Assembly (NCBI RefSeq): GCF_007097145.1
Contig: NZ_VJVZ01000004.1
Location: forward strand, 124,001-188,000
Reading direction: 5' to 3'
Origin: Flavobacterium zepuense
Lineage (GTDB): Bacteria; Bacteroidota; Bacteroidia; Flavobacteriales; Flavobacteriaceae
Length of the DNA: 64,000 nucleotides
Shown piece after piece: positions 61,309-64,000 of the stretch; positions within the stretch are counted from its first letter, which is position 1, and the number at the start of each line of letters is the position of its first letter. Under the pieces are notes generated by a model, which was not told where the DNA came from, did not search any database, and saw only the letters and a list, made by a program, of their open reading frames with translations. The position numbers and the translations under genes are program-made.

Positions 61309-62974
61309 AAAAGACATAGGGAAGGCATTTCGCGAAAAACTGGATGGCCTTCAAAAAGCACCATCGCCCGCGGTATGGGATTCCATCAGCGCAAACCTGC
61401 CCAGGAAAAAGAGAGGCTTCTTCTTCCTTTTATGGGGTAAGGCAACCGTTGCTACAAAAATTGCTGCGGTAACTGCCGCTGTAGTAATGGGTATTGTTAT
61501 AGGCTACATAGCCGGCCAAAACGTTGGCGGCACTCATAACTATGATGTGCAAGACAATGCACCAATCGTAAATGCCGATAGCCAGGGCACGCAGGGCAGC
61601 CAAAACGCCAATACACAAAACAACACTGTAGCAGGCAGCGGGGATGCCAACACCAATGCATCTCAAAATGCAAATGATTTAGGCGCAACTTCGGGCGAAA
61701 ATACTTCCGGAAGCGCAGCCAATGCATCAAACAATAAAACAACAAGATCGGGTACTAAAAACAGCGTAATATCAGGTTCAGGTCCAGATAATGCTGTTGT
61801 AACCAACAATACACCTGCTTCAGCGAAAAAAGCAGGAAATAATAATCGTTCAGCTAATGCTGAAGGCGCATCTGCACGCGGTAAAAGCAATGCAGGTAGT
61901 AGCAACACTGCAACAGCTATTACAGGCGTAGCCAATGCCTTAAACAATAAAAGCAATAACGTCGTTGCGTCTGCCGATAAAAACATCAGGGCATTAAAAA
62001 ACAAAAAGAAACGCAATGGCAAGTCTAAAAATGCCAAGCAGGGCGGTATAGCTTCGGCTAAAGGAAATTCGGCTTCCGGCATTGCCGCTAACGAAGAGCA
62101 TCAGCCCGATCATACTAAAATAAGCAAGGTGCATAACTATGCCACTGGCCCTATTACCTACAAAGGTATTGAGATAGACACCACCGATGCCGAACCTGCC
62201 GACACCGTTATGATGGTAAGCCGACAAAAAACTACTGGCGTTACCCAGTACAGGGAACGCGTAAAAGCAGATACAACCACATCTAACCTTAAAAAATGGT
62301 ATGCAGTAGCCTATGTAGCCCCAACGCAGTACGAGTTCCCCAAAAATGAGTCGCTATTAGACCCGGCGTTTAATGGTTATGCAACCTCTACCGATGTTGT
62401 TTATAATTATGGAGCTTACATAGGCTATAATTTTAACGATAAGTGGAGCGTTCGCACCGGTGTGCTTAAAAGCAATGTAGAGCAGCATACTAAAAACATT
62501 GGCCTTTATTATACTACCAATCCCGACACTGAAATTTTAGCCGTAACCTATCCCGGAATTGAGTATGATAATAATTCGGCAGCGGCTATTTCAGCTTTTT
62601 ATGGCAGCGGTGCAAGTAGTTATAACATTAAACACAAGCTGGAGTTTATAGAGGTTCCTGTAGAGGTTATGTACAATATCTTTGATAAAAGAATAGGCAT
62701 GAACGCCTTTGCCGGTGGAAGCATTATAAATGTTACCGAAAATAAAGTATATGCCTACAACCAAAACGGCAGCGTAGTATTGGGCAGTGCCCGCAATATA
62801 GAAAAAACCGGTTTTACCGGTAACCTTGGCCTTAGCTTTTACTATAAGTTTATACCCAACTTACAGGTAAATGCAGAGCCGGTATTTAAATATTATTTTA
62901 ATACGTTTGATGCCAAACCATACTCATTAGGCATACAGGTGGGCCTGCAATACAATTTTGACATAAAAAAATAA
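61298..62974 (+). CDS. Anti-sigma-like membrane protein with Asn/Ser-rich linker and C-terminal outer-membrane-type barrel
   Basis: This 558-residue protein overlaps the sigma factor gene by 11 bases. Residues 1-40 are cytoplasmic and contain FREKLDGLQKAPSPAVWDSI, a pattern seen in Bacteroidota partners of ECF sigma factors. One membrane helix lies at about 52-72. Then about 200 residues of Asn/Ala/Ser/Gly/Lys low complexity (about 75-270) follow, and from about 333 to the end an eight-strand-type barrel (YAVAYVAPTQYEF, GAYIGYNFNDKWSVRTGVL, GIQVGLQYNFDIKK). If both ends are inserted, a single chain would join inner and outer membranes. Function is inferred: sensing the envelope and restraining the sigma factor. 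Confidence 0.75.
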   Translation: MENKKDIGKAFREKLDGLQKAPSPAVWDSISANLPRKKRGFFFLLWGKATVATKIAAVTAAVVMGIVIGYIAGQNVGGTHNYDVQDNAPIVNADSQGTQGSQNANTQNNTVAGSGDANTNASQNANDLGATSGENTSGSAANASNNKTTRSGTKNSVISGSGPDNAVVTNNTPASAKKAGNNNRSANAEGASARGKSNAGSSNTATAITGVANALNNKSNNVVASADKNIRALKNKKKRNGKSKNAKQGGIASAKGNSASGIAANEEHQPDHTKISKVHNYATGPITYKGIEIDTTDAEPADTVMMVSRQKTTGVTQYRERVKADTTTSNLKKWYAVAYVAPTQYEFPKNESLLDPAFNGYATSTDVVYNYGAYIGYNFNDKWSVRTGVLKSNVEQHTKNIGLYYTTNPDTEILAVTYPGIEYDNNSAAAISAFYGSGASSYNIKHKLEFIEVPVEVMYNIFDKRIGMNAFAGGSIINVTENKVYAYNQNGSVVLGSARNIEKTGFTGNLGLSFYYKFIPNLQVNAEPVFKYYFNTFDAKPYSLGIQVGLQYNFDIKK

Positions 62975-63007
62975 TACTATAAAATTTAAGTTTAGTTAGT
63001 TGATTAT

Positions 63008-63043
63008 AAAGCCCCATACCCCTTAAAACGGTATGGGGCTTTT
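63008..63043 (+). terminator. Terminator of the sigma/barrel operon
   Basis: AAAGCCCCATACC and GGTATGGGGCTTT form a 13-bp stem over a 9-base loop, then TTGTTAAAA. Confidence 0.9.
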
Positions 63044-63137
63044 GTTAAAATTTATTTTTTTGAAGCAATGATGTAACTTTTTTGCCACTCGTTACGTATA
63101 ACTACCTGAATACTTAAAATAACTCAGGAATTTTTAC

Positions 63138-64000
63138 ATGAGACAATTAAAAATTACCAAGCAGGTAACCAACAGGGAAACTGCTTCATTAGACAAGTAC
63201 CTTCAGGAGATTGGAAAAGTTGATTTGATCACTGCAGATGAGGAGGTAGAGTTAGCACAACGAATAAAAGCCGGAGACCAGAGAGCATTAGAGAAATTAA
63301 CGAAAGCTAATTTACGTTTTGTGGTATCGGTAGCAAAACAGTATCAAAACCAGGGATTAACACTTCCCGATCTTATTAACGAAGGAAACTTAGGACTTAT
63401 AAAAGCTGCACAGCGTTTTGATGAAACCCGTGGTTTTAAATTCATTTCGTATGCCGTATGGTGGATTCGCCAGTCGATACTACAGGCTCTTGCAGAACAG
63501 TCTCGTATTGTGCGTTTACCGCTTAACAAAATTGGGTCTATTAATAAGATTAATAAAATGTATGCCCTTCTTGAGCAAAGTAACGAACGCGCCCCAAGCG
63601 CCGAGGAAATTGCAAAAGAGCTGGACATGACCGTTAACGACGTTAAGGAGAGCATGAAAAACTCCGGCCGTCACTTATCAATGGATGCACCCCTTGTAGA
63701 AGGTGAAGATTCTAACCTTTATGACGTTTTACGTTCGGGCGAGTCTCCAAACCCTGACAGGGAACTTATACACGAATCGCTTCGTACAGAAATTGAGAGA
63801 GCGCTTGAAACCCTTACTCCACGTGAAGCCGACGTAGTTCGCCTTTATTTTGGCCTTGGTGACCAGCACCCAATGACACTTGAAGAAATTGGTGAAACTT
63901 TTGACCTTACCCGCGAGCGTGTGCGCCAGATTAAAGAGAAGGCTATCAGGAGGTTAAAACATACTTCCCGCAGTAAGATTCTTAAAACTTACTTAGGATA
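63138..64000 (+). CDS. rpoD: RNA polymerase primary sigma factor (last base of stop codon outside window)
   Basis: The 287-residue protein is complete: it ends KILKTYLG and only the third base of the stop codon (TA-) falls outside. It lacks the long N-terminal region 1.1 of Proteobacterial RpoD, as is usual in Bacteroidota. Region 2 ([34 protein letters not shown]) and region 4 ([34 protein letters not shown]) are intact. It is the housekeeping factor that should read the TAnnTTTG promoters seen in this window. Confidence 0.97.
   Translation, partial: MRQLKITKQVTNRETASLDKYLQEIGKVDLITADEEVELAQRIKAGDQRALEKLTKANLRFVVSVAKQYQNQGLTLPDLINEGNLGLIKAAQRFDETRGFKFISYAVWWIRQSILQALAEQSRIVRLPLNKIGSINKINKMYALLEQSNERAPSAEEIAKELDMTVNDVKESMKNSGRHLSMDAPLVEGEDSNLYDVLRSGESPNPDRELIHESLRTEIERALETLTPREADVVRLYFGLGDQHPMTLEEIGETFDLTRERVRQIKEKAIRRLKHTSRSKILKTYLG

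Overview
The window looks like a chromosomal segment of a Flavobacterium-type member of the Flavobacteriaceae (Bacteroidota). Several things agree on this: the complete gliding and type IX secretion (T9SS) set gldK-gldL-gldM-gldN, a protein with a T9SS sorting tail, exosortase XrtF with its partner, an AT-rich base composition, a primary sigma factor of only 287 residues, many Cys-lipoproteins, and repeated -7 promoter boxes of the form TAnnTTTG. No tRNA, rRNA, prophage, insertion sequence or CRISPR array was seen.

Layout. 1-8 kb: end of an outer-membrane barrel protein, two small envelope genes, a TPR/AraC regulator, and a minus-strand operon M23 peptidase - MerR - LemA - TPM - TPM. 8-15 kb: alaS with a repeat-rich tail, a GxxExxY protein, a GSCFA protein, a DUF4230 protein and an aromatic amino acid hydroxylase. 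15.05-15.77 kb has no large gene, but carries three minus-strand terminators, a candidate structured RNA and a candidate 27-residue membrane peptide. 16-27 kb: App1-like phosphatase, diacylglycerol-kinase-like protein, FemAB-like transferase, small HExxH protein, hutU, two secreted proteins, an ABC-F ATPase and DUF983. 27-37 kb: FAD oxidoreductase, gldKLMN (transcribed leftward from an upstream promoter), an arginase-fold protein lacking the metal motifs, and topA. 37-44.5 kb: miaB, a sigma-54 activator, two tandem lptE genes, a TPR-like protein, secG, groES and groEL. 44.5-54 kb: envelope proteins, a second candidate structured RNA on the minus strand (48.58-48.86 kb), a metal-linked TonB receptor operon and xrtF. 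54-64 kb: rpsO, pnp, a thioredoxin-like protein, a TetR regulator with a clear palindromic operator, an ECF sigma factor coupled to an unusual membrane-barrel protein, and rpoD.

Two themes stand out beyond ordinary gene content. First, many spacers hold inverted repeats built from short repeated 'words' (for example AAAGTCG, AGACTG, TTTCAGG, GACAACT); the word differs between families but the architecture is the same. They sit beside promoters or between operon genes. Second, two spacers carry ordered minus-strand hairpins. In these, G-U pairs form only in the minus-strand RNA, and each ends in a terminator with no annotated gene to serve. These are the best candidates here for undescribed non-coding RNAs.

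All functional calls come from reading the sequence and recalling family motifs; no database search was run.
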